Source of the DNA: Xiphydria camelus | Taxonomy: Eukaryota; Arthropoda; Insecta; Hymenoptera; Xiphydriidae | Direction: 5' to 3' | DNA: 64,000 nucleotides | Assembly: GCA_963678675.1 (NCBI GenBank) | Contig: OY783194.1 | Location: forward strand, 32,156,278 to 32,220,277 | Shown here: piece after piece, positions 20,748 to 34,186 of the stretch | Layout: every line of letters begins with the position of its first letter | How positions within the stretch are numbered: the stretch's first letter is position 1 | Notes under the pieces: model-generated | The model's input: only the letters and a program-made list of their open reading frames with translations | The model's database searches: none | What the model was told of the DNA's origin: nothing | Made by a program: the position numbers and the translations under genes

Positions 20748-23700
20748 ATGGAAGCAGGATTCTTGAACTTCCACGATGAGGAACATTTTTCAGAATTCTC
20801 ATTGCCTCTGGATCGGGTAAGTAGACGTCGCTTTCACTAATCTGAGATTTCTGAGAAGTTGAAAGATTGTAGCCTAACATCAGGGATCTATTACAATGTT
20901 GCAAATTTTAACTGATTTCTTGTCTTTTTGTCATGGAGGTTGGTTTTTTATATTAAATCAGTTGCACCAAATACAAATCTAATAAGAATGAAGAAAGGGA
21001 ATTTTTTCCCACCAAAAATGCACTAGAATTAAATACAAAGTATGTAAAAAAAACACTGTTATAAAAATATTGATATCAAAAAGCATTAAGAACTTACATA
21101 TCTTCTCTATGCCTGCTCACCATGAAAATATATTCAGTGTGTAATTCTGTAAGATGGAGAATTTTTTTTATGTAGTTTTAGGTTTCCGTTTTTTCAACCC
21201 CCTGCAAGGGTAGTATATGGGTCATGTGACGGGGGGAAAAGGGGGTATATTCTACAATCTTTATTATTCCTTAAACCTATTCCTAATGAGAATCTACCCA
21301 AGAAATTTGTTGAATGTAGAATGTTATTTATTATTTCGTTGTATAAGTTTATAAGTGTTTTTTTTTCCTTTATGAGAGTAGCTTCCACGAAGTTCCACTT
21401 TAAATAATTAAAATGAAGACTTTCAAATTTAGATCTTTTTTTTTTGAAGTTTCTAGTGTGTCTGGTATATATATATTTTTGGGAACCTGACGCGATAGAC
21501 AATTTTTGACATCAGATTTGGATTCAGCACAGGTATCTGATTTAGTAAAGAACAATTATTTTTCGTGACAAAGAAGAAAAATCTCGTTATTTAGTGTTTA
21601 TAACTATTTTTTAAGGGTGCTCGCTTTACGCACACTAGTACTAATAATATTGAAGCACTTTCTCAGTATATCCAAAGAGAAAGTAGAAATGTTTCTTCAT
21701 TTGAATACTTCAAAAACTAGTTATAAGTAATCAGTCCCCATATTAAGAAATTTTACAACCAACCCCCGGAAATTCTTTTATTTTTGAACGTACTTTGAAA
21801 AACATAACAGCGACCACGTAGTGTCAGATAACTGTTTACTTCTGAGCAAGTGGTTATACTGGTTATAATTCTGCTCAACTTTGTCATACCTTATTTTGTA
21901 GCACGATCTGTTGGAGGAACCACAGAGTTCATTGATGGAAATGGTCCACGATGACTTTGAATATATCGAAACGCGTCTTGACACATCGGCTGGTCTATGG
22001 GGCACCGAGCAGGAGTAATTTCTTTTTATATATTTTTTATATTTATCGTACTAAAAGACCGAAGAGTCGATCGTACGGATATAGCATTCTAATAAGTATC
22101 CTATAAACTTCAATGGATGTGTGTATCTCTCGCAGACTCAATGGAGACTTGGCGGTATTACCGGTCTCCGGGGTTTCCACGGTTATCCCGAAAATCGAAC
22201 ATATTAAAGAGGATTACGCAAAGGTGCTCACAGACTGGCAGGAACATATTGGTTATTTACAGGTGAAAAAAAAATACCGTCGGTTTTTTAACTTCGTGTA
22301 ATACGTTTAACACACGGAGTCAACGATGTTTCTTCCAATTTGCAGGCCTCCGACATGGAGGAAGATATTGATGTAAAGGACATGGTTGGAATGAGCATGA
22401 GCATTTCCGACAAATTAAATACGAATCTTCCGGATAATATTTTCCAAGATGAACCAGCGGGGCGTAAGACTTCGTGTTCTTCCCCCCACAAGAAAAGTAA
22501 ATTCAGTGTCAATAAACTATTGAAAATAAAGCAGGAGCCCTCATGTTTACCCGAATGCAACGAAGTGGGAACTGGTGTGTATATATTTGGAATGTGTACG
22601 ATATTGGTGAATCTCTTAGCCGCTGCGACTACTTCTAATTTTTATCACATTTGCCGCTTACAGAATGTAGTTTCCAAAATAATGAATCTAGAGCGCGTAA
22701 TGTTAGTATTAAAAAGAATAAATACAGCACCAACAGACTGTTAAGAGAGAAACAGGAGTCTGTCTCTGATCTAGATCACAGTAGATCGCAAATAGGTTCG
22801 TGTGTATGTTTTAAGAGTATTTGGTAGACTGTCTACTGATTGGCTACTCCATATGTAATCTTCGATTACAATTTTCCAGCTAACGTTAACCGAGTCGAAC
22901 CATTCGCCCGTAACGCTTCTAGGAAAAATAAATCTCGCACTAGCAAATCTTTAAAAGCGATACAAGAACCTACTTTTGAATCAAATTGTTCCAAAAAGAA
23001 AATAGGTTTGTACATTCTAAGGATACATTTCGGCTTTTTTAACAAATCGAGTCGTATCAAGAAAAAAATCATTCTAAATGGAAAGCACTTTATTAATGTC
23101 AACTAATCTAACATCTGATTCTTAACATTTCAATGTATTTTGAGAGTGTTAATATTATCTGACGCGAAGTACTCAGGGTTAAACGAAACCATACAATGCC
23201 CATCCGTATAATAAATTTGACTCGAACTTTCGAATTTACATAACGTTGAATATTAAATGTTTGCAGACAAAATTTTCAAAACGGAACCGTCTACTTTTGA
23301 CGCTGCTCCTTCTGATGAAAAGGTATTCATCACCGACAAGCTGGTACGGATAAAAAAGGAATGCCCCTCAGAATCTGATGATAATGAAATGGAAATAGGT
23401 TTGTACAGATTAATGGAAGTATACATTAACAATTAAATGTTAAGTCTGATTTAGATTTTGTCTTACGTATCTTAAATATAGGCACACACATATAGACGTT
23501 TCAATTAACTTTCTTAAATATCGTCACGCGCGTGAACAGCTTTATCACTTATAATTCTGTATCTTGACATGATAAGAACTAATATCTTAATAGTTGTGGC
23601 AATATTAATAACGAATTTCTAGTCTGAATTTACACGGTATTATATATTTTTGTGGATTATGTTTCGAATTACAAAAAAAGTCTCAGACGTAAATATCGAT

Positions 23701-26700
23701 AAAAAGTTCACACGTAATAAGATAATTACTACTGAAGTGGACATTTTTGAATGCGACATCTATTATTGACATTCCACGATACAGAACGGTCCTTATTTAC
23801 TTCGACGTATGATTTGCAAATAACAACGATGAGCATTGTTTTATACACGGTTCTCTAATTACCACATTTCCTTATATAATAGAATGTTTTAATGTTCGGT
23901 ATAGATTCGTTGCAAGAAAATGATAAACATAAATTGAAGCAATTCTCATTGTACGCACTTCGTCGAGTTAATCCGCTTCGTTCTTAATAATTCATATATA
24001 TTACACGCGTATGCTCTGATTGTGCTTCTAATAACACATTAACAAATACGTATGCGTTTGAATGTATATACACACGTACTTTACTACCGACAGTTCCTTA
24101 GGATTTTGTCGAATCTACTGTAGAGTTGTATTACTCGAAATTGCAAACACGAAAGGAGATATAATGTGAATTCAAGTTCTTGTCTTCCTTCGAAATAATT
24201 GGAATGGACGGACGAGTGAAGATAGTTTACGCTATTTACCAAAAGATAGTCTATGTACTTAACGATAATATTATCGTGAGTAATTATTATACTCCGTACA
24301 GTACAAACTACTGTAAATTCGTACATATAATTTGCGATTGGACTGTACGGAAACAACTAAAATTTTTGTATACTCACTAATTTCAATGAAATGAGTTTAC
24401 TGGCTCATTTTTATGCAGTGATAGTTACTGACTTTTTTTTTTTCAAAACCGCTAAATTGACTTATTACTTGTGTAGATGTTGTAGGGCTAGATTCGAACG
24501 AGCCTGACTTTGACGTGATGCATGTCAATTGTGAGCGTGCGAATTTCCTGTCTGCTGATTTTGATTATGACCTAGGTTTGTGTTATAGATATTTTATTCT
24601 TCTCCGCCTCTTGCATGCCTGGAATATAGAAGGTCCTTTTTCGCTTCGTGTTACCGTTAGTCTTTTGTGTCAGTGGTATGGATAGAAGTAAACATGTCAC
24701 GCATTTTTGAACTAACCGTTGACATACATTTCAAATATACGTTAAGGAGACTCGAACGTGAACCAAGGTCTATAAACATAGCCTTCTTTCAATTCTCTTC
24801 TTAAAAAAGTTCAAATAGTTATACAATATTATATTAAGGGACGCGATCTTCTTTCACAACTTTGACAGTAGTTCACGCTCAAGTTCTCTTACATATTAGG
24901 TGTACAATTTTGCTCCCGCCGTTTTATTATAGATGGCTATTGGGAAAAACGGCGGAAGCAAAGTTGTTACATCTGTTAAAAAACAAAGTAACGTATAAAA
25001 AATTAGTTCCTCTGTGTTGAGAACGGTGCAGAATTCTTGAATCCTTTAACATACAAATAAATAATTAAATAATTAACAGATAAATAAACTCCATTTTAAT
25101 ATAAAATATATAATTAAATATGTAGATAGTATCGAGTCTAACAGAGGAGCTGATCTTTTGTACACGTATATTAATCGGTGAAGTAAAATTAAGTTTTTTT
25201 AAATCTCACAATGACAACATAAATCCAGTATAAAGATTCGAACAATTTAAAAAAATTAGAAACGAAAATCTAACGCGTCCTTATAACAAAGATGGGTGAA
25301 TATCGAAAAGAGATAGAAACCGGGTAATGGAATAATTACAAGTATTTCCAATACACTTATCTTTCAAGTTTAAGACAAAAGTTTTTCCGTCGAACGCCAA
25401 TACGCGGTAACTCGAAAATTTGCCCGCGTCTTGTTACTTTACACAGATCAGTAAACTCTTTCAAACCTACGACAATATTCTATTACAATGGATCACATAC
25501 AAACTAACTGCCACGTTGTAAAATATTTATAAATCAGGTGAAAGTGAAATATTCGACTTGGCATCCTATATTACGGGTGAGAACGACGAGAAAGTCGAAG
25601 CCACCATGTGTGCGGGTGAACTTCACGATGAATCCCAGCGCGGTGATATTTGGAAGGCCACTACGAATGAAGAAGTGCAGAATACCGAAAATAAGAACGT
25701 CAAACCTCCAGTGAGAATTTCGAAGAAGCGAAAAATTGGGTCAAGAGGCAATCGGGAGACGGAAAGCGAAGACTGCGTCGATATAGAAACAGTGTCAGAG
25801 CAAGTGCCAGGTATTAACGTTTGGATCACTCGCGAAAAATCATTAAAAAAAACCCGCGTATTTGATTTCACTTCGATCGTCTGAAGCGTAAGAGGATATC
25901 CTGGTAACGATTCATGATTATGTACATCAGTGCTGGAAGCTGGTGACGTGAAGAGCCTCTTGGAACAATTCGAAGCCTCGGAAGCAGTTTGTACACGTTC
26001 TAAGAAAAACGGCAGGTCGGCGTCTGCGAGTGACATGCGAATATATACAAACAAACCTCACACCTCTGCCGACGAGGTAAAGATTCCACTTATAAAGAAG
26101 CCGGCAGAGGCGCAGGATTCCACTTTGCATCAAAATATCCGAGATTCATTGCCAAAGGAGGTGATCGATAGGATAAAGGTGATTGTGACGATCTGTCCTG
26201 ATCTCTTTATGGTATCAAAGTTTTCGATTGGCCGTGACTCATCAGAATATTGTATTGAATGCTAGGCTTCAGGGCGCAAGAAGGCTATATCGGTTATTCC
26301 TGCGATACCTAATAAAAAAAGTGCGGTACGTAGTAATGGCACACGTATGCAGGATGCCGCGGCAACCCTTTCTCGCAACAAACTGTTGAAAATAGTAAGT
26401 TATTCGAGTAGCTTCTCATCTCCGTTTTCAATTGCAATGAAAGGATTTTTTCAAGCTTTCACATTAGCTGTATTTTAAATATATGCTATATAATATCTTA
26501 AGACACTATCTCACAATCTAAGTTTAATAGATATAAATGCTGTTTTACCTTGAAAAATCTCAGTATTTAACTGTATTTTTCTCTACATAAGTTGAGTGTG
26601 ACTTTCAATTCTTCGATTGTGAGTCCAAGTTGAAATCCGTTAAGCAACATAGACAGACGTTATTCAATTACGATTCACGGCATATTTAGTTTAAAGCGCA

Positions 26701-29700
26701 ATCCTATGTTTCACGACACCAGGTAGCGAGCAATCCTAATACGAATGGAAGAATCGAAGGATCGGTTCAGTTGGATCACGACTACTGCAGTAGCGCCAGC
26801 TCTACGATCAGCAGCTCTGATAGTAACAGTGAGTACGATAGACAATTCAGTGACAGTGAGAAGACTACTCCTGTCAAGGATGACGACACTAGACAGTCCG
26901 ACTATTATGTAACGCGCACTAAAACTACGGAGCGCGGACGTTCAGTGGGACGCAAGAATGCAGTGAAACGCGGGGAACGCTGGGTCGACAGCAGCTCCCG
27001 GAAAGACAGTGGATTGGAGTCCGGTGATGTCAGTGACGCCAGCGAGGAACAAACATTGGCGACGTTGTCCGCGATTTCAGATGACAGAAAAGCAGCGAAG
27101 GGACTGCCGAACGACAATGCCGCAAAGAACCAACGAAAGGAATATCTCCCGGGGCAGAAGCACTCGAAGCCGACAAGTTCCGCCAAGTCGACGGGCATGA
27201 ATACATCGAACGCAATTGACGAATCCGTGATCAAACCGACGCCGGTGTACGAAATGAAAATACGCTCGGCATTGGCAACCAGCATCCTTCAACTGCGAAA
27301 AGGTGTACTGACGAAAACAAAATCCATCGACAGTGGACCTCTCAGGGGCAAGCAAATGGTTTCGGTACTGAAGAAGCCGCCCAACGCGTCCCAACCTCTC
27401 GTCTTATCTGGAAATCCCAACGAGAGTATCGTGACGACGACGAACAGTTCGAATTGCGAGGTGCAGAACATCATAGTTCGGGATGTCGAAAAAGAGGAGC
27501 GTTCGATCGAAGAGACGAAGAAACCGCCGCGTAGAAAACTGAACTTGGCGGAGTACAGGAGCAGGAGGGAGCAAAATCGCAGTGACAGCAGCAGGACGAG
27601 CTCCCCGGTGCAACCGATGACGTTGGTGTATATTCATCACGTGTCCACCACAACGGAACCCATCAAAGACGACCCGGAGAACCCGGTTTGGTCTGAAAGG
27701 GAGATCGTGTCTGTGTTGAAACTGAAGGCTGAAGTGGAGGAGGAAAAAACCCGCCCCGCACCGGCTACCCGTGAGATAGCGATACAGACGAACGAAACTG
27801 TGTTCGAGGATCCTTCGAGAACCTCTTCGTCTAATGGGGAATGCAGTACCGAAAACAGGTAAGAGCGAACGCGCGGGTACAGTTTAGCATTTCAAGGTTG
27901 ACATCGCTAAAATTCCTAATTAGAAGGCAATATAATTTATATTTGAAGTCGCGATCTTCGTTGATTTGCAGAGTTGATAAAGTGAGAGAGAGAAAACTTC
28001 GGCGGTACAGGCGGAACAGAACGTCCTCCAGCTCGAGTCGATCGAGATCGAGGAGTCGAAGTAGGAGTAGAAGCCGAAGCAGGAGCAGAAGCAGAAGCCA
28101 AAGCAGGAGCAGAAGCAGAAGCAAGAGTAGAAGTAGGAGCAGGAATAGGAGTAGGAGTAGGAGTAGGAGCAGGAGTAGAGGCAGACCACGCAATCGCAGC
28201 AATACTCGCCGCAGAAGAATAAGTCATCGCCGTAGTTCAGTCAGCTCCAGCAGCAGCTGGTCCTCGCGTTCCCGCTCGCACACAAGATCCACGTCTCGTT
28301 CCAGATCAAGGTCTTCACGGTCGCATTCTAGGTCTTCCAGATACAGATCGAGATCTTCCTCCCAATACTCCAGTTGCTCAAGGTACACGACTCGGTAGGA
28401 ACGTATGAAATCTTGCAAAAAGAAACCTTTAGTAGCTGCCCGCGCTACACTACGCGTCGATAAACACAGCCGCGCAAGACGAGAGCCTGGTCTCTCGGGC
28501 AGCGAAAGCACCGCAAAACCGTAGATCTTTAAATTCTAAAAAATGACCTTATCTCGCGCAAACTATAGTGGGGGAACGATCACGTCGAAATCAAGTAGTC
28601 GCGTCTCGTTCGCAAGAGATCTTTCGATGAGATGTGCCAATTACGTACAGTGGAACTCCGCGGTACGTCGGGCGAAGTTTTAAGTCGAGTTAGAGCCCCT
28701 CTCTAAGAGTCCGGGGATCCGCGTGATTATAGGTCTTCCTCTCGCTCGAATTCCGGAAGGAGTAAGTGGTCGAGTCGTCGAAGACGGGAGAGGCGCGATC
28801 GCAGGAGAAGTTATGATAGGTACAGACGGCGCTCCTCCGGGAGCGGTCATGGCTACAGAGATTGGAGGAGGTAAATACTTTGCTTGAAGTGCTGCACCCC
28901 CGAAAGCAAGTTTCCGAGTTTCCGTTGGTATTTTTTATAAGGAGAAAAAAAGGGGTCGCGGAGGTGGCAAGTTTTTAATGTGATAAAGTCGCAATCGAAT
29001 TGAGAATTGACCAGTCCGTATCCCACGCGATACGAGATATAATAGTGTGTTAGTTTTTGCAGATTTGAATACTTTCTTTGTGTTACACGTTGCGGTTTCT
29101 TAATGACGCGAAAGTAGTCGAACCTCACCGAAGGTTTTCTGATGTTAGATCGCCATCGGGCTCGTATAGACGGCCGTATGATAGCTGGTACATGAGGGAA
29201 AAGCAAAGACAGGTAGAAGAACGAAGAGTAATATACGTGGGACGTCTCGAAGAAGGCATCGCGAAAGCTGATCTACAAAGAAGATTCGAGGCTTTCGGAC
29301 CCGTTGTCGACATCAGTGTACATTTTCGCGAACATGGGTAAATTTCGTACTACTTTCAATCCAACGCAGTTCGTATTCAACCGCAGTGTGCAACCGTGGT
29401 GACGGAGTTTGCTTACGAATTTCAGGGACAATTATGGTTTTGTAACTTTTGCCTACAAAAATGATGCATATGAAGCGGTTGAACACGGTAACGACGATCC
29501 ATCTCTGCCGAGATACGATCTTTGTTTCGGTGGTAGAAGAGCGTTTTGCAAAGTCAAATATGCTGATCTTGGTGAGTACATGTTCGAATATATTTATTAC
29601 ACGTAAGAAGTACCTAAATAACGAACTTTTGCCAACTGTCAGCCATATTTATTTAATTAAGTGTAAGAAAGAAAAAAGATATCGCATTATTTAGTCCGTC

Positions 29701-30273
29701 ATATTGGATCTGCCATTCTTAGTTTCAAAATTCGACTTCATAGGGAGTTCGAAACAGTCAACCTAAACATTTCAATGATCTTTTGAAGACATATTTATTA
29801 TTTATATTTTTCGAAAGTTCATTTTTTCGTCAAATTCTAAGTTCATCTTTTCGTAATTGAGTGTTAGAAGGAAAATTTAAAACAAAAGTTAAATAAATGT
29901 CACAATCTTGCAACATTTGTATCAGAGATTTTTCTTTCATTAATTATTTCTTTCAGATTAATTTTTAAAATGTGCTTAAGCCACCATTTTAATCAAACTC
30001 AGAACCTTTTGGTAGATTATATACGACTAAAATATTATTCTCTGAGCCACAGTAGCAATTTATCCGAACTTTGCTATCTGAATATAACAGCATTGCCGAA
30101 TAATTCGGTAAACATCGTTAATCTCATTTTTTTTCTCGGCTTTGGCAGATGGAATTGCAAGTAATTCCTTCGGGGGCGGTAGCAGGAGCAATATACTCAA
30201 GTCCGAAGAAGACAATACGTTCGATCTTCTGTTAAAAGAAGCCCAAGCAAAACTACGTAAAAGAAAGGTTTGA
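20748..30273 (+). CDS. srl: Spargel, insect PGC-1 family transcriptional coactivator
   Basis: Nuclear coactivator controlling mitochondrial and metabolic genes. Coding exons: 20748-20816, 21902-22014, 22136-22262, 22346-22574, 22664-22795, 22880-23005, 23267-23398, 24477-24575, 25538-25810, 25931-26178, 26266-26394, 26723-27858, 27972-28382, 28733-28870, 29149-29337, 29426-29571, 30149-30273; 1273 aa with all phases consistent. Order: acidic N-terminus (MEAGFLNFHDEEH, HDLLEE), basic repeats with IKQE and IKKE (residues about 150-310), SLLEQFEASE, DHDY (577-580, an HCF-1-binding motif as in PGC-1), RRKLNLAEYRSRRE, a long RS domain, and a C-terminal RRM (EERRVIYVGR, DNYGFVTF, AFCKVKYADL) followed by TFDLLLKEAQAKLRKR, which matches the vertebrate C-terminus. 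The RS domain and RRM suggest coupling of transcription to RNA processing, as known for the family. The start ATG at 20748 lies just after an acceptor. Confidence 0.92.
24901..24971. repeat. Short inverted-repeat (foldback) element
   Basis: Arms of about 25 bases at 24901-24925 and 24946-24971 contain TTTTGCTCCCGCCGTTTT and its near reverse complement. It lies in the long PGC-1 intron between exons 8 and 9. It may be a small MITE; no target-site duplication is clear. Confidence 0.6.
28020..28382 (+). repeat. Arg-Ser repeat DNA (AGNAGN hexamers) encoding the RS domain
   Basis: Tandem degenerate hexamers such as AGGAGCAGAAGC encode dozens of alternating R and S residues in PGC-1 exon 13. The opposite strand shows a long leucine-rich open frame that is only the shadow of this repeat. 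Such tracts commonly vary in length between individuals. Confidence 0.88.
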
Positions 30274-33200
30274 CACACGTACTGCTTATTAGTTGTAAAT
30301 GTAATTTAAAACTTAGGGGGTAGAGTTGTCGTCATTACTACTGCGAGGAAAAGTGAGGAGCACTGTGGTACATGAAATAATGATCGTAATGTGGAGTTAA
30401 GTTTATCATCCGAAATATGCAGTGTCAGAATTTGCAACGTGCGGAAAAATTGCACGATGCACGACTTTCCCACACTTTTCGATCGCGTATAACTCTATAT
30501 GCAACAAATAACGAATTAACAATTATGTAGATTAGGGTGAATTTGTAGATACGCAAAGTGATTAGGCGATTCATGAAAGCGTTGATCGTTCGAGTAATTG
30601 TGAAAATCTATTTCATTACGTACGGTGCGACGTTCATCGGCAGACGCATGCTTTTTTTCGCAAGTGCTCGAATCGCACTTTGAAATGTTATTTATCCATT
30701 GCTTTTCGCGCACGACCGCTTGCAACGTGAATCAGGGTCGTGACTTATGTATCTTTTAAAAGACTTGCTCTGGCGTTTTCATTTGTACATAGGTACTGCC
30801 GCCTCCGGTTAAGATGTTCTATCTACAAATTTCGCATTTTTAGATTTATTGCACATATCGATTGTTCATCGTGATTTTTGATTCATTAGGAAGATTATAG
30901 AATGTTGCAATTGCTTTTCAAACTCATTTCTTCTTACTAAGTTTTAATAAATCATGGAAAGTATGAGAAAACATTGTAGTACAGCACAAAAATATAGGTG
31001 ATTTTAAGCGCATTTGCAACAATTCAAAGTTCCACCAAGATATCCAAGACTGCAAATAATTTCACGGAACTTATCAATTACCCATTTCTTCTAATCAGTG
31101 CTATCTTTTAATCATCTTCGTTAAGATAATATGGAGTTCGCCGGGAATTGAGGTAGTTACATCCACACTAATTAATCGTCCATTGAGGATGTCATAGATT
31201 TTGTATTTAATTATAGATTCATTAGTGGAACTGGCCTCTAATGTGGATTATGACGTTTTAACTGGTGGCGATGGTAAAGACATACACTGTTACGTGCATT
31301 TTCCCCTAATGTTTAGAAAAAAATATTGGGCCAATCCTACACAGATGAAATAGCATTTCATCTCGGCTTTACTCCGCCCATTTCTATTTTAGTTAGTTCC
31401 AAGTTTATTAAACCACGGTTTAACGCGTATGAATAATTTCTTACCATTTCATTCTGTCCGCATTCACGACATGAGGATTAATGGATACTCATATTGCAGC
31501 AAGCTATGAATCGAGAAGCACGAACGGTAATATGAACTGCATTAGGGGATTTTATGCGACGAGAGTTGTATCACGGATGCCACGCATGCCTCAGAACACG
31601 TCTTACATTTATTTTCATGTGTAAAATAACAATAGCGCAATGCCACTACCACTTGTTGATTTTAGCTCAGGTGAGTTTAACGACGGAACGAATTTGCGAA
31701 ATAATTATATACCGACAATTGATGTCTTTGTTACTGCCATACAATTGAAGTTTTCAATCTAGAGTAGAAAATAGCGATTCAGAAATAATATCCAATTCTA
31801 AGTATTTCCGATGTCTAGTCCTACATAATTTGGGAAATCGGAATTATTTCAGGACTTCATTACACGCTACTTCCAATGAGTAGTAAGCTTCCATAGAGTA
31901 TATTTTTTCCCCGTTTACTTACTTGCGGTCCAAATTGCAGTAATTTGTTCCGAAACCAGAATACGATGAAAGCCTCTATTTCTCGTACGTTTCACGGACG
32001 TGAGAAAAGTCCTATTAATAATGCATTTACTTGGGAATTGCAACTTGTGGTTCATTCCTATTAGCTGACGTGCAATATCAGTACAGTGGATTTGCAATGA
32101 GGCGTTTCTAAAAAGTTAAGAATGGTCAGCGTTTTTTACTTTGCGTTGGGCTTAATTGCTCGAACATTCTCGGTCCGGGAGAACTATTCTTAGCTTCGAG
32201 TCTCTAAAATAAATATTCGAGATACACGTACCATTTATTCGGTTTGAACTACTGAATGTCCGAGCCTTAACCTAACGTAGGATTTACTTGTTTTTCATTT
32301 GTTTCACACACGGCATAAACTCGCATGGGAGTAGAGTGTTTTTTAAATGAAGTGTCAACGAGATGTGTACACTCGCAAAGATGGCTATTTCATTAATTAT
32401 TATCTCATTGGCTATGAACTTTTGACCTAAGTTAATATAATACTTCCTAATAATTATATTTCGTTTTACATACATATTCTATATTTGGAAGGATCAAGAC
32501 TTCATAGATGATGAGATAATCGTGGTTTAAGTAGATGATAATGTATACGTGATCACTCTGTTCTACACTCTCAAACTTCGCAAGCAGGGCAGCAAACCGA
32601 AATTAAATGTGTGTTCATTGTTTTAATAAAATTGCGGTTACGGTTAGGTTTTTTGATTATGATTGCGGTTTCGAATTCGGTTTGCAGCTTAAATAAATAT
32701 CGGACCAAATAATGCATCATTCCTTTGCTGCTGTACAGTATCTCTGATTTTAGAATACGATTATTTTACCAAATAAAATCAGAGCTAATACACGGCATCG
32801 ACGAAGCTTTATATTATTTTGCCCGATAAGATTTGGTTGACTCGTTTGGTAAAGCCCGTAAGTCTCTCGCATTTGGTACTTCTTCGCACGAGAGAAGTTC
32901 GCAAATTTTGTCATTTTGCGGCATTGTACCTACAGCGGACGCTGGTCGCGTGCGGAGCGGAAAAGTATTCTTGTCCCGCTTGAAATTTTGTTATGAGATT
33001 AACACTGTCCAATCGGGACTACTGATTCCACTGAAAAAAGGGACAAACAATTCAAATGCAACGGTATATTTCTCCATTTCATGCATATAAAAAAAACAGT
33101 CTGATTTGTCCGACGGAATCCCAATATCGATGCCTCATTTTGAGCATTCGAAATTATATGGGTTGTCCGACGCGTAGTTTTGTAGGAACATAAAAGTATC

Positions 33201-34186
33201 GGCAATAACGCCGGCAGTTAGCGAATGTAGAGGTAGTACATAGCTAATAATAAAAACCATAATACAGAAATAATAATCGTAAAATAAGAATTGATAAATT
33301 GTAACCGCTGTGAACAGTTTTTGTATAAATAATATGCAATGGTCCACGGAGCTGGCAGACGAGAAATTGTAGATAAACAATTACGCGTAATATAACTGAT
33401 ATTGTACTGATATCCTTTACAATTTCTATGGAATGATTTTGTATACTCTAGATCATCTTCCAGGTCGTTATTAATCCGATCAGATAAAATAATAAATACA
33501 CCGAATTAATCATGACTTTCACATGCTGTGAGCTATTTTACAGGTTCCTCGTTATTGCCCGCCCCTAACGACGTAAAGAAAACATTTCGTTCCGTGTTCT
33601 TTGTTACTGGTATGCGATAAGCGAAACGCGCTGCTAATACATTGAATTCTTAGACGTTTGCCGGCACTTATCACGAGGAAGGATACTTTAGGTGCGTGAC
33701 CATGCATGATTATTTAGATTACATGTAAAAAGTATATTTAAGAATTCTGAACACATCTGAATACAGATATGGTTACTATATTGTGAGAATTGTATTCTCT
33801 GTGGGATACGTGGATGTCTACAAGCTTAATACAAAATTTCAAGTAATCAATGACATGTCGACATTACTTCACGAACCTTATATATTTAGAACTCTTGTAG
33901 TTTTCCTCCGGGAAGAGCAAATTGAAGTATCTCTTTCTAATGACGACCAGTCGTTGGAGAGAGAAGGCGTGATTCAAGCCACTCTAGTGAACTCTAGAAT
34001 TACACAATTTTGGAAAATTACGGAACTCGAAGCTCTCTTTATTTTTCATCCAAGAGTATTTGAATTTAACAGGATTTATTGCTAACTCCCAAGTTTTATT
34101 GCTAGCTCAAAGAGCTCAAGAGTTCCGTAATTTGTGAAAGAAAGTAAGCGTCATTTTTTTAAGATTCTCCATTTATTCACGGGAAG
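30274..34186. other. Intergenic region between Spargel/PGC-1 and CFAP47
   Basis: The two genes converge here, so this stretch mainly holds 3' UTRs and spacer. No exon, RNA gene or long repeat was recognised. An open frame of 100 codons at 33783-34085 has no recognisable protein and overlaps a foldback at its right end. The DNA is AT-rich. Confidence 0.5.
34013..34136. repeat. Inverted-repeat element next to the CFAP47 3' end
   Basis: AAATTACGGAACTC at about 34014-34027 is repeated as its reverse complement at about 34120-34134, with AGCTCT-type extensions on both arms. The total is about 124 bases. It lies some 50 bases downstream of the CFAP47 stop and may form part of its 3' UTR. Confidence 0.55.

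Noticed and set aside
23163..23181. CGCGAAGTACTCAGGGTTAA, like a right end of a TTAA element, in PGC-1 intron 6.
   Set aside because: No matching left end could be found within a reasonable distance; a solo end is too weak to call.
27831..28227. Long leucine- and alanine-rich open frames on the minus strand.
   Set aside because: They are the reverse-strand shadow of the Arg-Ser hexamer repeat of PGC-1.
33783..34085. 100-codon plus-strand frame near the CFAP47 3' end.
   Set aside because: No recognisable protein or splice partners, and it ends inside an inverted repeat; probably chance.
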